32,453 bases of DNA from Archangium sp. (GCA_030695565.1 JAUYRZ010000133.1:1-32453); one strand, 5' to 3'; counted from the first letter of the stretch, positions 8,358-15,662 are shown. The notes: generated by a model from the sequence alone, not told the origin. Translations and numbers: made by a program.

Positions 8358-9385
8358 TTCGACAACCTCCGCACTTCGCCGGCGTCGGTGAACTCGGTGC
8401 TGCTCTCGTTGTTGGTCGAGGTGAGGGTTGCCACGGTGCCGAAACACTCCGCGTTCCAATTGAAAGACCGGATGGTGGTGGTCAGGAACCACTGGGCGAA
8501 GGTGTTGGCCCTGAAGTACCGATCCATCACGGTGCGAACGCGCAGCGTCTGGAAGCGGGTGTTGGCGTAGGGGGTGAGCGCTTCTCCGGAGCGGTCGACC
8601 GACGAGGTGTACACCTCGCGCTGCAGGGGAAGCGTCAGGCCGATGGTGTAGCCCTGGTACTTGCCGCTCACGCTGCTGTCCGTGCCCCACGAGATGCCCG
8701 ACTGCAGCGGGAACTGGAGCACCTTCACCCAGGGCGCGTAGTGGAGCTCCGTGCCGGTGGAGCTGTCGGTGGGGGAGACCACGCCCTGCAGGTAGAGCGC
8801 GTCGTTGGTGGCGCTGAACACGCCGAGCAGCGTGCTGCCCTGGCCGAGCTCGGTGACGTACCCCGCGTCGGGGAAGTTCGATTCGTACCATTCGCCGGTC
8901 AGCGCCCTGGTCTCCACCAGCCGCGAGGTGTCGCCGGCGAGGGCAGCGGTGAAGTCCCACTCGCGGCCACCGTCTGCGGCGGCCGTGCCCGCGGTGTTGA
9001 AGCTCGCCGGGCCGCTGATCTTGAAGGTCGCGCGCAGGCCAGGCTGAAAGAAGACCTCGTCGCGCTCGATGACGCCGTCGTTGTTGGGCAGACAGCCTGC
9101 GGACATTCCGCCGCCACCGGTGCCGCCGTCGACGCTCCCGCCACCACCCGTGCCTCCGCCGGTCGAGCTGCCACCGCCGGTGCCTGACCCGCCGCCCGCG
9201 CCGCCGCCGAGCCCGCCGTCTTCTCCGGTGCCTCCGCCCACGCCCGAGTCACTCACAGGCCCACAGGTGCCATCACGCAGGCACACGCCGCTCGCGCAAT
9301 CAGCCCCCACTCGGCAGTCGACCTGAGCACCCGGGCACGCCAGCAGCGCGACACAACCAACGACCACGAAGAGGGAGCGAGACAT
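8354..9385 (-). CDS. Lipoprotein A with Gly-rich linker, first gene of the PHA-linked run
   Basis: This is a 343-residue lipoprotein. The signal ends at lipobox ALLAC (Cys17). A short Cys-rich segment follows (DCRVGADCASGVC, CGP), as is common in myxobacterial lipoproteins. Next is a linker of about 60 residues of Gly, Ser and Thr, then a domain of about 240 residues paralogous to lipoprotein B (5059-5889). Key residues are CLPNNDG, EWDF, GEWYESNFP, LLGV, FPL, LRVRT, ECFGTVATLT and EVRRLSN. No named family is recognised. The start chosen is the ATG just before the signal peptide, with AGGA 8 bases upstream; an open frame continues further upstream but has no secretion signal. A TTGCA palindrome lies about 66 bases before the start, suggesting PhaR control. 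Confidence 0.83.
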   Translation of the reverse strand: MSRSLFVVVGCVALLACPGAQVDCRVGADCASGVCLRDGTCGPVSDSGVGGGTGEDGGLGGGAGGGSGTGGGSSTGGGTGGGGSVDGGTGGGGMSAGCLPNNDGVIERDEVFFQPGLRATFKISGPASFNTAGTAAADGGREWDFTAALAGDTSRLVETRALTGEWYESNFPDAGYVTELGQGSTLLGVFSATNDALYLQGVVSPTDSSTGTELHYAPWVKVLQFPLQSGISWGTDSSVSGKYQGYTIGLTLPLQREVYTSSVDRSGEALTPYANTRFQTLRVRTVMDRYFRANTFAQWFLTTTIRSFNWNAECFGTVATLTSTNNESSTEFTDAGEVRRLSN

Positions 9386-9450
9386 GAACGTCCTTTTCAC
9401 GCGTGCGGCCTTACGCCCGGGCCCTGCCGAAAGCCATCCGGGGTGGTCTG

Positions 9451-9461
9451 TTGCAGTGCAA
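9451..9461. promoter_or_regulatory. Probable PhaR operator 1 (TTGCAGTGCAA)
   Basis: This perfect palindrome, TTGCA-G-TGCAA, lies between divergent phaR and lipoprotein A. PhaR proteins are known to bind TGC-rich sequences near phaR and phasin genes. The 12-mer TGCAGTGCAACA is repeated exactly before the phasin gene. A weaker TGC-rich stretch, TTGTGCAGATGC, starts near 9495. Confidence 0.6.
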
Positions 9462-9558
9462 CATACCCAACGACAGTCCTGGCCCTGACGGAATTGTGCA
9501 GATGCGAAGACGAGGGCCTCATGGCGCGGTTTCAGGGGCGCTGTCAAGGCCACCCATG

Positions 9559-9568
9559 TTGCATTGCA
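9559..9568. promoter_or_regulatory. Probable PhaR operator 2 (TTGCATTGCA)
   Basis: TTGCATTGCA is a direct repeat of TTGCA ending 25 bases before the phaR start. The position fits autorepression of phaR. No clear Shine-Dalgarno sequence or -35/-10 pair is visible between it and the ATG. Confidence 0.55.
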
Positions 9569-9593
9569 CACTGGCGTTGGTACGGTCGAAATC

Positions 9594-10097
9594 ATGCTCG
9601 TCAAAAAGTACGGAAACCGGCGGCTCTACGACACCGACTCGAGCCGGTACATCACGCTGGAAGATCTGACCGCGGCCATCCGCGACGGCGCGGAGGCCCG
9701 GGTGGTCGACGCGAAGACCGGCCAGGACCTCACCCAGGTGACCTTGACGCAGATCATCATGGAGGGCAGAGGCGCCGATAAGATCCTCCCCGCCGCCTTG
9801 CTCCATCAGCTGATTCGCCTCGGAGACGACGCCCTGGCGGACTTCCTCGGCCGCTACGTGCAGGCGGCCCTCGAGCTCTACCTGACCGCCAAGAAGACCA
9901 CCCAGAGCTTCATGCCTTTCAACCCCCTGGTGGCCCTCACCCAGTTCGCCAACAACACCCCCTTCGGCGGCTGGGGCCAACAGTCGACGCAGCCGGTGCC
10001 GGTGCCCACCACCGCGCCGCCGCCTCCCAACGACATAGAGCAGATGCGCAAAGAGCTCGATGAGCTCAAGGGCATGCTGCGCAAGCGCAAGAAATGA
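9594..10097 (+). CDS. phaR: Polyhydroxyalkanoate synthesis regulator PhaR
   Basis: This is a 167-residue protein. The N-terminus carries the family signature KKYGNRRLYDTDSSRYITLE (residues 4-23), then VVDAKTGQDLTQ.TLTQIIME (38-57), which together form the PHB/PHA accumulation regulator DNA-binding domain. The C-terminal half is a helical PHB-binding-type region, then a Pro/Thr linker (about 130-150) and a coiled coil (EQMRKELDELKGMLRKRKK). In characterised systems PhaR represses phasin genes and itself, and leaves DNA when it binds nascent polymer. The ATG directly before LVKKY is chosen because the family starts there; a TTG ten codons upstream lies inside an operator. It heads a plus-strand cluster with the phasin gene and is divergent from the operon containing phaC. 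Confidence 0.93.
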   Translation: MLVKKYGNRRLYDTDSSRYITLEDLTAAIRDGAEARVVDAKTGQDLTQVTLTQIIMEGRGADKILPAALLHQLIRLGDDALADFLGRYVQAALELYLTAKKTTQSFMPFNPLVALTQFANNTPFGGWGQQSTQPVPVPTTAPPPPNDIEQMRKELDELKGMLRKRKK

Positions 10098-10108
10098 CGC
10101 AGAAATGG

Positions 10109-10120
10109 TGCAGTGCAACA
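10109..10120. promoter_or_regulatory. Probable PhaR operator 3 upstream of the phasin gene
   Basis: TGCAGTGCAACA is identical over 12 bases to the site at 9452-9463. It sits just upstream of a promoter-like TTGACG for the phasin gene, with a further ATGC at 10123-10126. Phasin promoters are the classic PhaR target. Confidence 0.6.
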
Positions 10121-10128
10121 AAATGCGC

Positions 10129-10157
10129 TTGACGCGGTGAGTCGGCCGATGCATTTT
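10129..10157 (+). promoter_or_regulatory. Possible sigma-70-type promoter for the phasin gene
   Basis: TTGACG at 10129-10134 is separated by 17 bases from CATTTT at 10152-10157. The -35 is good and the -10 weak. It directly follows the PhaR-type site, which would fit repression by occlusion. Confidence 0.4.
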
Positions 10158-10223
10158 GTCCGCGTTCGGGACGAGGGTTCGCCCCGGATTCGCAGGAAAC
10201 GCCGCCCAACCAGGAGACACACC

Positions 10224-10496
10224 ATGGCCGAGACCAAGACCGTCGCTTCGCAGGTGCAGCAATTTGCCGGTGAGAACGTCAAGAAGATGTTCGAAGAGCA
10301 GTCGACCCGCATGACGCAGGTGTTCGAGGAGATGGGCAAGGCCCACTCCAAGTGGATCGAGTACGGCAACACCCAGCTCGACGAGATGAACGAGCTGCTC
10401 AAGACCCAGTTCAACTACGTCAACGACCTCGCCGCGGGCATGCGCAAGCTGTCGCTCGACACCGCCAAGAAGACCGCCGAGACCTTCAAGAGCTGA
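10224..10496 (+). CDS. Phasin family PHA granule protein
   Basis: This is a 90-residue, all-helical, amphipathic protein without signal peptide or cysteine. The sequence GENVKKMFEEQSTRMTQVF, then LDEMNELLKTQFNYVNDLA and a Lys/Ala-rich tail (DTAKKTAETFKS), resembles phasins, which coat PHA granules and control their number and size. It is shorter than typical phasins of 110-190 residues. The ATG has AGGAG 8 bases upstream. An open frame continues upstream but would overlap the operator and promoter. The PhaR-type site, the neighbouring phaR gene and a hairpin terminator just after the stop support this call. By analogy it should be strongly expressed when polymer accumulates. Confidence 0.82.
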   Translation: MAETKTVASQVQQFAGENVKKMFEEQSTRMTQVFEEMGKAHSKWIEYGNTQLDEMNELLKTQFNYVNDLAAGMRKLSLDTAKKTAETFKS

Positions 10497-10518
10497 GTCT
10501 TTCGCCGTGTCGTCGAAC

Positions 10519-10551
10519 GCCGTGATGCGCCTCTCAAAAGGCCATCACGGC
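10519..10551 (+). terminator. Hairpin terminator after the phasin gene
   Basis: GCCGTGATG (10519-10527) pairs perfectly with CATCACGGC (10543-10551). After a one-base bulge the stem continues GCCT/AGGC, closing on the loop CTCAAA. It is followed by GTTTCCATTTC, a poor U tract. It sits 23 bases after the phasin stop and 40 bases before the SDR gene, so it could be partial, letting some transcripts continue. Confidence 0.65.
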
Positions 10552-10590
10552 GTTTCCATTTCTGCAGCAAAACGAGCTATCCGGCGCCCC

Positions 10591-11337
10591 ATGGACCTCA
10601 AAACGCTCAAGATCATCGTCACTGGCGGCGCGCAGGGCATGGGCGCGCACTTCGCGCAGCGGCTGCTCGAAGCAGGCGCTGCGGTGGCGGTCGGCGACAT
10701 CAACGAGACCGCGCTGGCGGCGCTCCCCGCGGGCATCAAGCGCCGCAAGCTCGACGTGGGCAACGAGGCCGACATCGTCAGCTTCGTGGAGTGGGCGCAC
10801 GGCGAGCTGGGTGGCCTCAACGCGCTCATCAACAACGCCGGCATCCTGCGCGACGGCCTCCTGGTGAAGAAAGACAAGGTCACCGGCGCGGTGCAGAAGA
10901 TGAGCCTCGAGCAGTTCAACGCGGTCATCAACGTCAACCTCACCGGTGCGACGCTGATGGTGCGCGAGGTGGTGGCGAAGATGGTCACCACCGATCAGAA
11001 GCCCGGCGTCATCGTGAACATGTCGTCGATCGCCCGCCACGGGAACCGCGGCCAGAGCAACTACGTCTCGGCCAAGGCCGCGCTCGCGGCGAACACGGTC
11101 ACCTGGTCGAAAGAGTTCGCTCCGTTCGGCGTGCGCGTGGGCGCGGTGGCCCCCGGCATGATCGAGACCCCGATGACCAGGGGCATGAACCAGAAGGCCC
11201 TCGACGCGTTCATCGAGAAGATCCCGGTCGGCCGCATCGGCCAGCCCGAAGACATCTGGCTGGCGGCGAAGTTCATCCTCGAGTGCGACTACTTCAACGG
11301 CCGCACCATCGACGTCGACGGCGGCATGGGCTTCTGA
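10591..11337 (+). CDS. SDR-family reductase, FabG/PhaB-like
   Basis: This is a 248-residue classical short-chain dehydrogenase/reductase. The cofactor loop is TGGAQGMG (11-18), followed by NNAG (81-84), catalytic Ser145/146, Tyr158 and Lys162 (YVSAK), and a PGMIETPM loop. Next to phaR and phasin genes it may serve as acetoacetyl-CoA reductase (PhaB) or a related 3-oxoacyl reductase supplying (R)-3-hydroxyacyl-CoA. However, strand 2 ends in Asp36 (VGDIN), which in this family usually favours NAD(H) over NADP(H), so a 3-hydroxyacyl dehydrogenase role is also possible. The ATG is chosen because the family begins just before the Rossmann strand; no clear ribosome site is visible. The lipoprotein gene follows 2 bases after the stop. 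Confidence 0.85.
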   Translation: MDLKTLKIIVTGGAQGMGAHFAQRLLEAGAAVAVGDINETALAALPAGIKRRKLDVGNEADIVSFVEWAHGELGGLNALINNAGILRDGLLVKKDKVTGAVQKMSLEQFNAVINVNLTGATLMVREVVAKMVTTDQKPGVIVNMSSIARHGNRGQSNYVSAKAALAANTVTWSKEFAPFGVRVGAVAPGMIETPMTRGMNQKALDAFIEKIPVGRIGQPEDIWLAAKFILECDYFNGRTIDVDGGMGF

Positions 11338-11339
11338 TC

Positions 11340-11906
11340 ATGCGCGCTCTGGCCCGACTCGTCTTTCTACTCACCGTCGCCGGTTGCGCGACCGTGCCCA
11401 GGCCCGTGCCCTCCGATCGTGAGCTGCTGACCGCCGCGGTGAAGGCGTTCATGGCCTCGGCGCCGATGGCTCCACCCACCACGCTGTGGCTCTCGAACGA
11501 AGAAGACAGTGAGTGCGACCGCGCCGAGCCGCTGCCGCGTGCGCCCGGGGCCGGCTCACCCCTCGACCTGCTCGCCTTCGAGGTCTTCGGCAACCAGGTG
11601 GTGACCGATCGCTGGGCCTCGTTGCTCGAGGGGCATCGCCACAACTACGCGCGCGACCTCAAGACCGAGACGCACAAGACGATGGTGGTCAAGCCCGACA
11701 CCTCCACCACGGTAGAGGATCTCTGCCTGCTCGACGAAGCCAAGAAGCGCAACGCCGACAAGGTGCTCGTCTACCAGGTGCTCGGTGGAAATCGAGGCGC
11801 GGTGCTCGTGCACTTTCGTCTCTCGAACGCGCGCACGGGCGTGGTGGAGGTCTCCCGCACGCTCTCCTCCACCGCCGCGGGGGTCGTCGACCGGAGCAGC
11901 CGGTGA
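11340..11906 (+). CDS. Small lipoprotein of unknown function
   Basis: This is a 188-residue protein with a signal peptide ending in TVAGC (Cys16). I recognise no domain. The mature part has LLAFEVFGNQVV, then KVLVYQVLGGNRGAVLVHFR and a C-terminal SRTLSSTAAGVVD; the KVLVYQV...VLVHFRL pattern looks like a mixed alpha/beta domain in which the strands report a stress- or stoichiometry-type lipoprotein. The start overlaps the TGATCATG junction, 2 bases after the SDR stop, and the stop overlaps the next gene by GTGA, so all three are probably co-translated. The functional link with SDR is unproven. Confidence 0.75.
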   Translation: MRALARLVFLLTVAGCATVPRPVPSDRELLTAAVKAFMASAPMAPPTTLWLSNEEDSECDRAEPLPRAPGAGSPLDLLAFEVFGNQVVTDRWASLLEGHRHNYARDLKTETHKTMVVKPDTSTTVEDLCLLDEAKKRNADKVLVYQVLGGNRGAVLVHFRLSNARTGVVEVSRTLSSTAAGVVDRSSR

Positions 11907-12529
11907 ACCGGTTCGCCCTGGTGGCTCTGCTGGCTGCCTGCACGGCGTTCGCGGCGAAGCCCCGGGGCAGCCGCGAAGAAGTGGTGGCGCCGGTCGCCAC
12001 GCCCCTCGCGCCGGTCGATCCGGCAGCGGTGTTCGCTGTGGATCTCGGCGTGGGTGGTTGGGCCTCCTCGTTGGTGGGCGCGACCAGCCTCGAGGTGGGC
12101 GTCTCGCTGGGCCGGCGGCTGACCCGGCACCTGCTGTTGACGGGCGAGCTGAGCGGCGGCCTTTCCGCCTTTCCTGCCACCTACCAAGACGGCGTTCTGC
12201 TGCGCGTCTCGCTGGCCGCGCACCTCGCGTGGGACGTGCTCGAGCTCGTGCGCAGCGGCGGGCGGGTCTTGCCCTTCGAGGCGGGCCCCGAGGTGGGTCT
12301 GGGCGCGGCGTGGATGACGCCCGGGGGCGGTTTGGCGCTCCCGTTGGTGCAGCTGGGCGCCTTCGCTCGTTACGTCTTCTCTCCGGCGCTGTCGCTGGGG
12401 CTTCGGCTGCGTGGGCAGCTCCCGTTCTGGGCGTCGGTGCCGGGGGCGTTCACGGGAAATCGCTTCATCGCTGCTGACTTCGAACCGGCGGGCTTCACCG
12501 CCACCGCTTCCTTGGTTCACACCTTCTGA
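11903..12529 (+). CDS. Small outer-membrane beta-barrel candidate
   Basis: This is a 208-residue protein with an N-terminal signal (VNRFALVALLAACTAFA). The signal could be cut by signal peptidase I after AFA or, given LAAC, by the lipoprotein peptidase. The rest alternates hydrophobic and polar residues in strand-sized blocks with many Gly residues, for example VDLGVGGWASSLVG and LRLRGQLPFWASVP. It ends in ASLVHTF, with a terminal Phe as in barrel proteins. Length fits an eight-stranded barrel. The GTG start overlaps the preceding stop (GTGA), with GGAG eight bases upstream. No specific family is recognised. Confidence 0.7.
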   Translation: MNRFALVALLAACTAFAAKPRGSREEVVAPVATPLAPVDPAAVFAVDLGVGGWASSLVGATSLEVGVSLGRRLTRHLLLTGELSGGLSAFPATYQDGVLLRVSLAAHLAWDVLELVRSGGRVLPFEAGPEVGLGAAWMTPGGGLALPLVQLGAFARYVFSPALSLGLRLRGQLPFWASVPGAFTGNRFIAADFEPAGFTATASLVHTF

Positions 12530-12542
12530 ATCTGGAGTCCTC

Positions 12543-13307
12543 ATGCTTCGCGCCTTCATTCCGGGATTGATGATTGGTTTCTGCCTGGCCTTCGCGCCGT
12601 CTTGCGGCCGGCAGTGCACGCCGGCCAACTGCCTGGGCTGCTGCACGGTCGAGGGGCTCTGCGCCCCCGGCGTCGCCACCGATCGCTGCGGCGTCGACGG
12701 CGCCGAGTGCAGCTCGTGTGCGGGCACGCAGAGCTGCACCAACGGCGCCTGCGAAGGGCCCGTCGGCACCGGTGGTGGGGCGGGCGGCGGCGCGACCGGT
12801 GGTGGCATCGGCGGAGGCGGTGGCCCCGTGTTGGAGACCCGGCTGCGGCTCTTCATCACCAGCGTGGGCTACCCGGGCAACATGGGTGGCCTCGCGGGCG
12901 CAGACGCGCACTGCAACACCGCGGCGCAGGCGGCGAACAAAGGCGGCACGTGGAGGGCGTTCCTCTCGTCGGGGTCGGAAGACGCGCTCGCTCGCATGGC
13001 GGAGGTCGGGCCCTGGTACCAGGAGACGAACACCGGCAACTTCGTGAAGACCTTCAACAACAAGGCGAACCTGACCACCGCCGCGCTGGAGACCCTGTAC
13101 GTCGACGAGCAGGGCAACGGCTCGCAATTTTCGCCTTCGAAGTACTGGAGCGGAACGCTGCAGACGGGGCTGCGATCGACGGGCACCTGCATGGGCTGGA
13201 CGACCACCACCGGTTCTGCAGGCACTGGCCAGAGCGGCTACTGGGACAACGACAACGTCGTGCACTACTGCTCCGAGAGCCTGCCGATCGTCTGCTTCGA
13301 GCAGTGA
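12543..13307 (+). CDS. Secreted protein with a DUF1554-type (lectin-like) domain
   Basis: This is a 254-residue protein. A signal peptide is followed by Cys21, a weak lipobox (APSC). Next is a Cys-rich segment of about 55 residues (CTPANCLGCC, CSSCAGTQSC), a Gly/Thr-rich linker, and a domain of about 150 residues. The domain begins LFITSVGYPGNMGGLAGAD and contains CNTAAQAANKGGTWRAFLSS, YWSGT and a final PIVCFEQ. It resembles DUF1554, the C-type-lectin/endostatin-like domain common in Leptospira surface proteins and in myxobacteria. A role in surface binding is plausible, but no ligand is known. It starts 13 bases after the barrel gene. Confidence 0.78.
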   Translation: MLRAFIPGLMIGFCLAFAPSCGRQCTPANCLGCCTVEGLCAPGVATDRCGVDGAECSSCAGTQSCTNGACEGPVGTGGGAGGGATGGGIGGGGGPVLETRLRLFITSVGYPGNMGGLAGADAHCNTAAQAANKGGTWRAFLSSGSEDALARMAEVGPWYQETNTGNFVKTFNNKANLTTAALETLYVDEQGNGSQFSPSKYWSGTLQTGLRSTGTCMGWTTTTGSAGTGQSGYWDNDNVVHYCSESLPIVCFEQ

Positions 13308-13371
13308 GCGCTTCGAGCCGCTTGGCAGTGCCCACGATGTACGCGACCACCGAGAGAGGTGATGAATCCTC

Positions 13372-13387
13372 CCCGCTGCGAAGCGGG
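13372..13387 (+). other. Short hairpin in the dapF leader
   Basis: CCCGCT, loop GCGA (a GNRA tetraloop), AGCGGG forms a perfect six-base stem. It ends 17 bases before the dapF start codon. No U tract follows, so it is not a classical terminator. It might shield or mark the 5' end. Confidence 0.35.
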
Positions 13388-13404
13388 CGGAAGGAAGCAG
13401 AGCG

Positions 13405-14259
13405 ATGTTCTGTGTTTCAGCAATTCGGGCTACACCGAACCCCGTTTTGGAGACGTTCTTCAAGTATCAGGGCATCGGCAACGACTTCGTGGTCATCGAC
13501 CGACGCGAGTCGGCCATTGATGTCGACGAGGTGATGTCCCGCCGGTTGTGCGATCGCCACTACGGCATCGGCGCTGACGGCGTGTTGGCCATCCTCCCCG
13601 AAGCGGGCACCGCGGGGCGGATGGTGGTGCACAACGCCGACGGCAGCATCGCCGAGATGTGCGGCAACGGCCTTCGCTGCGTCGTGAAGTACCTCGCCGA
13701 AAACGATCCGCAGAAGCCCAACCGCCTCAAGGTGGCCACCGGCGCGGGCGTGCTCGACAGTGAGATCGAGTGGGGCGTGCACGGCGTCGAACGCGTCACG
13801 GTGGCCATGGGCCCTGCGCGGCTCGAAGCGCCGATTCTTCCCCACGGCGGTCCGTTCGTCAGGAAGCCCATCGACGGTCACCTCGGCACCGCGGTGAGCA
13901 TGGGCAACCCGCACCTCGTGCTGCTCGACGTCCCGCCTTCTGAAGCGGGCAAGCGGGGGCCTGCGCTCGAGCTGCACCCGCTCTTTTCGCACCGCACCAA
14001 CGTGGAGTTCGTGGAGCCGCGTGAAGAAGGCGGTCTGCGCGTCACGGTCTGGGAGCGGGGCGTCGGCTTGACCCTCGCCTGCGGTACCGGGGCGTGTGCC
14101 GCGGTGGTGGCCTCGGCGCTCGATGGCCGCAGCCCCTTCGATCAGTGGGTGCCGGTGGAGTTGCCGGGTGGGGTGCTCGACATCAAGGTCGCCTCGAACC
14201 TGTCCCAGGTCTGGCTCAAGGGCGCCGTGCGCTTCGTCTTTCACGGGAGCGTTCCGTGA
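13405..14259 (+). CDS. dapF: Diaminopimelate epimerase
   Basis: DapF interconverts LL- and meso-diaminopimelate by a two-cysteine, cofactor-free mechanism, giving lysine and peptidoglycan precursor. Both catalytic cysteines are present: Cys86 in NADGSIAEMCGNGLRC and Cys226 in LACGTGAC. The N-terminal FFKYQGIGNDFVVID signature is at residues 18-32. The 284-residue length is normal, with about 15 extra residues in front. The ATG at 13405 has GGAAGG upstream; the TTG at 13444, just before the FFKYQG block, is an alternative that would fit the usual family start better. The stop overlaps the next gene by GTGA, an unusual coupling of a housekeeping enzyme to a signalling protein. Confidence 0.95.
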   Translation: MFCVSAIRATPNPVLETFFKYQGIGNDFVVIDRRESAIDVDEVMSRRLCDRHYGIGADGVLAILPEAGTAGRMVVHNADGSIAEMCGNGLRCVVKYLAENDPQKPNRLKVATGAGVLDSEIEWGVHGVERVTVAMGPARLEAPILPHGGPFVRKPIDGHLGTAVSMGNPHLVLLDVPPSEAGKRGPALELHPLFSHRTNVEFVEPREEGGLRVTVWERGVGLTLACGTGACAAVVASALDGRSPFDQWVPVELPGGVLDIKVASNLSQVWLKGAVRFVFHGSVP

Positions 14260-15659
14260 CGACGCTCGATCAGCGCTGCCTGGCCATCGTCGCGCTCACT
14301 GAGATCGAGACGCTGCAGGAGCACATCCTCTCGGAGTTCTCCTCGTTGTGCGCTGCACAAAGCGGCGCCTTGTGGGTCTCCGGCGAGCGCGTGGGCATGC
14401 GGCTGCGCGCCTGGCGCGGAATGCTCGATCGCGCGGCGCTCCCCGATCTCGTCGACCCCAGCCTGGTGCAGTCGAGCGCGTGGAAGGCCGACACGTCGTT
14501 GCTGGTGCCGTTGATGGCGAGCAGCGGTGAGCTGATGGCGCTGGTGCAGCTGAGCGATCCCCTCTCGGGTACGTTCTCCGACGAGCTGCTGGCGGACTGT
14601 GAAGCCTTCGGCCGTTTCGCCGCGGAGGCGCTGAAGACCGCGACCCGGTTCGCCCAGCTGCAGCGTCAGGGTCTGCGGGACCGCGAGACGGGTGCGTACA
14701 CGCTCTCGTACTTCACCGACTACGCCACCAAGGAGATCTACAAGGCGCGCCGCTATGGCCGCGCGTTCTCCCTGCTGACCTTCTCACTCGACAACCTGGC
14801 CGGCATTCGCCAACGCGTCGGTCACGCGGCGGTGCGGCAGGCGCAGCAGATCGTGCTGCGGGTGATCTCGCAGATCATCCGCGACTCCGACGTGGTGGCC
14901 CGCGCCACCGAGCAGGAGTTCCACGTGCTGCTCCCCGAGACCGATTACTTCGGTGGCCTCATGTTCCTGCGCCGCGCGCTCTCGTCGGTGATCGAAGAGA
15001 CCGACGCGAAGGCGCTCGAGGCCCGCGTGCCGATGGGGCTGACCGGCGGTGTGGCCACCTTTCCGCGTGACGGTGACGACTTCGACGAGCTGCTGGTCTG
15101 CTGCCGCCGCCGCATGGATGAGCGGCGTGGTTCGCTGCACCACCACCTGCGCCTCGAGCCGCTCCCGTTCTGGGATGAAGTCGAGCTGCTGCTGGGCAAC
15201 TCGCGTTCACCGCGCCTGCCCGATGCGTCGGGCGAACCGTCACGTCGCGGCAAGGTGGCCGACGTGCTCTTCGAAGAACTCCAGGGAGAGATCGGCCGCG
15301 AGTTCCTTCGTGAGCCGATGGCGCGTGGGCTGCTCTACGTGGGCGGGCCGGCCGTGAAGGGTGATCTGCCGATCGTTCGTTCGCTCGATCACGCGCCCGC
15401 TGACTTCGCGCCGCGCGTGTACGTGCTAGGGCGGCATGCCGATCTGCAGGAGCACCACGCCATGACGCCGGTGTTCCTCGAAGGCGACGAGCGGCTTGCA
15501 CGTCACGAGTTCTTGCTGTGGATGGGTGACGGCTCGGCGTACGCGTTGCTCCAGCGCCGGGGCCGCGGCGCGACCTGGGGGTTCCACACGTCTGATCCCA
15601 CGCTGGTCGAGGGGCTCGTTTCCAAGCTCCAGACTGCCTACGACTTGCAGCCGTACTGA
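14256..15659 (+). CDS. GAF-like plus degenerate GGDEF protein
   Basis: This is a 467-residue cytoplasmic protein. Residues 1-130 look like a GAF-type sensor domain. Residues about 140-290 have the GGDEF fold (DRETGAYTLSYFTDY ... VVARATEQEFHVLLPETD ... GGVATFP). The active-site loop GG(D/E)EF is replaced by TEQEF (218-222), so diguanylate cyclase activity is unlikely. RxxD (Arg209, Asp212), the canonical inhibitory c-di-GMP site just upstream, is kept. The C-terminal 170 residues are unassigned. It starts with GTG overlapping the dapF stop, with GGGAG 7 bases before, and ends 3 bases before the REC-PATAN gene. A role as c-di-GMP-binding or scaffold protein acting with its neighbour is inferred. 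Confidence 0.75.
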   Translation: MTTLDQRCLAIVALTEIETLQEHILSEFSSLCAAQSGALWVSGERVGMRLRAWRGMLDRAALPDLVDPSLVQSSAWKADTSLLVPLMASSGELMALVQLSDPLSGTFSDELLADCEAFGRFAAEALKTATRFAQLQRQGLRDRETGAYTLSYFTDYATKEIYKARRYGRAFSLLTFSLDNLAGIRQRVGHAAVRQAQQIVLRVISQIIRDSDVVARATEQEFHVLLPETDYFGGLMFLRRALSSVIEETDAKALEARVPMGLTGGVATFPRDGDDFDELLVCCRRRMDERRGSLHHHLRLEPLPFWDEVELLLGNSRSPRLPDASGEPSRRGKVADVLFEELQGEIGREFLREPMARGLLYVGGPAVKGDLPIVRSLDHAPADFAPRVYVLGRHADLQEHHAMTPVFLEGDERLARHEFLLWMGDGSAYALLQRRGRGATWGFHTSDPTLVEGLVSKLQTAYDLQPY

Positions 15660-15662
15660 CCC

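Noticed and set aside
8358-8960. N-terminal extension of the hydrolase in the same frame
   Set aside because: It overlaps the lipoprotein A coding region in another frame and would bury the lipoprotein signal.
9564-9593. TTG start for phaR ten codons upstream
   Set aside because: It would sit inside the TTGCATTGCA operator, and the PhaR family begins at LVKKY.
13372-13387. Riboswitch (lysine-type) before dapF
   Set aside because: Only a single six-base hairpin is visible; the leader is far too short for a known lysine riboswitch.
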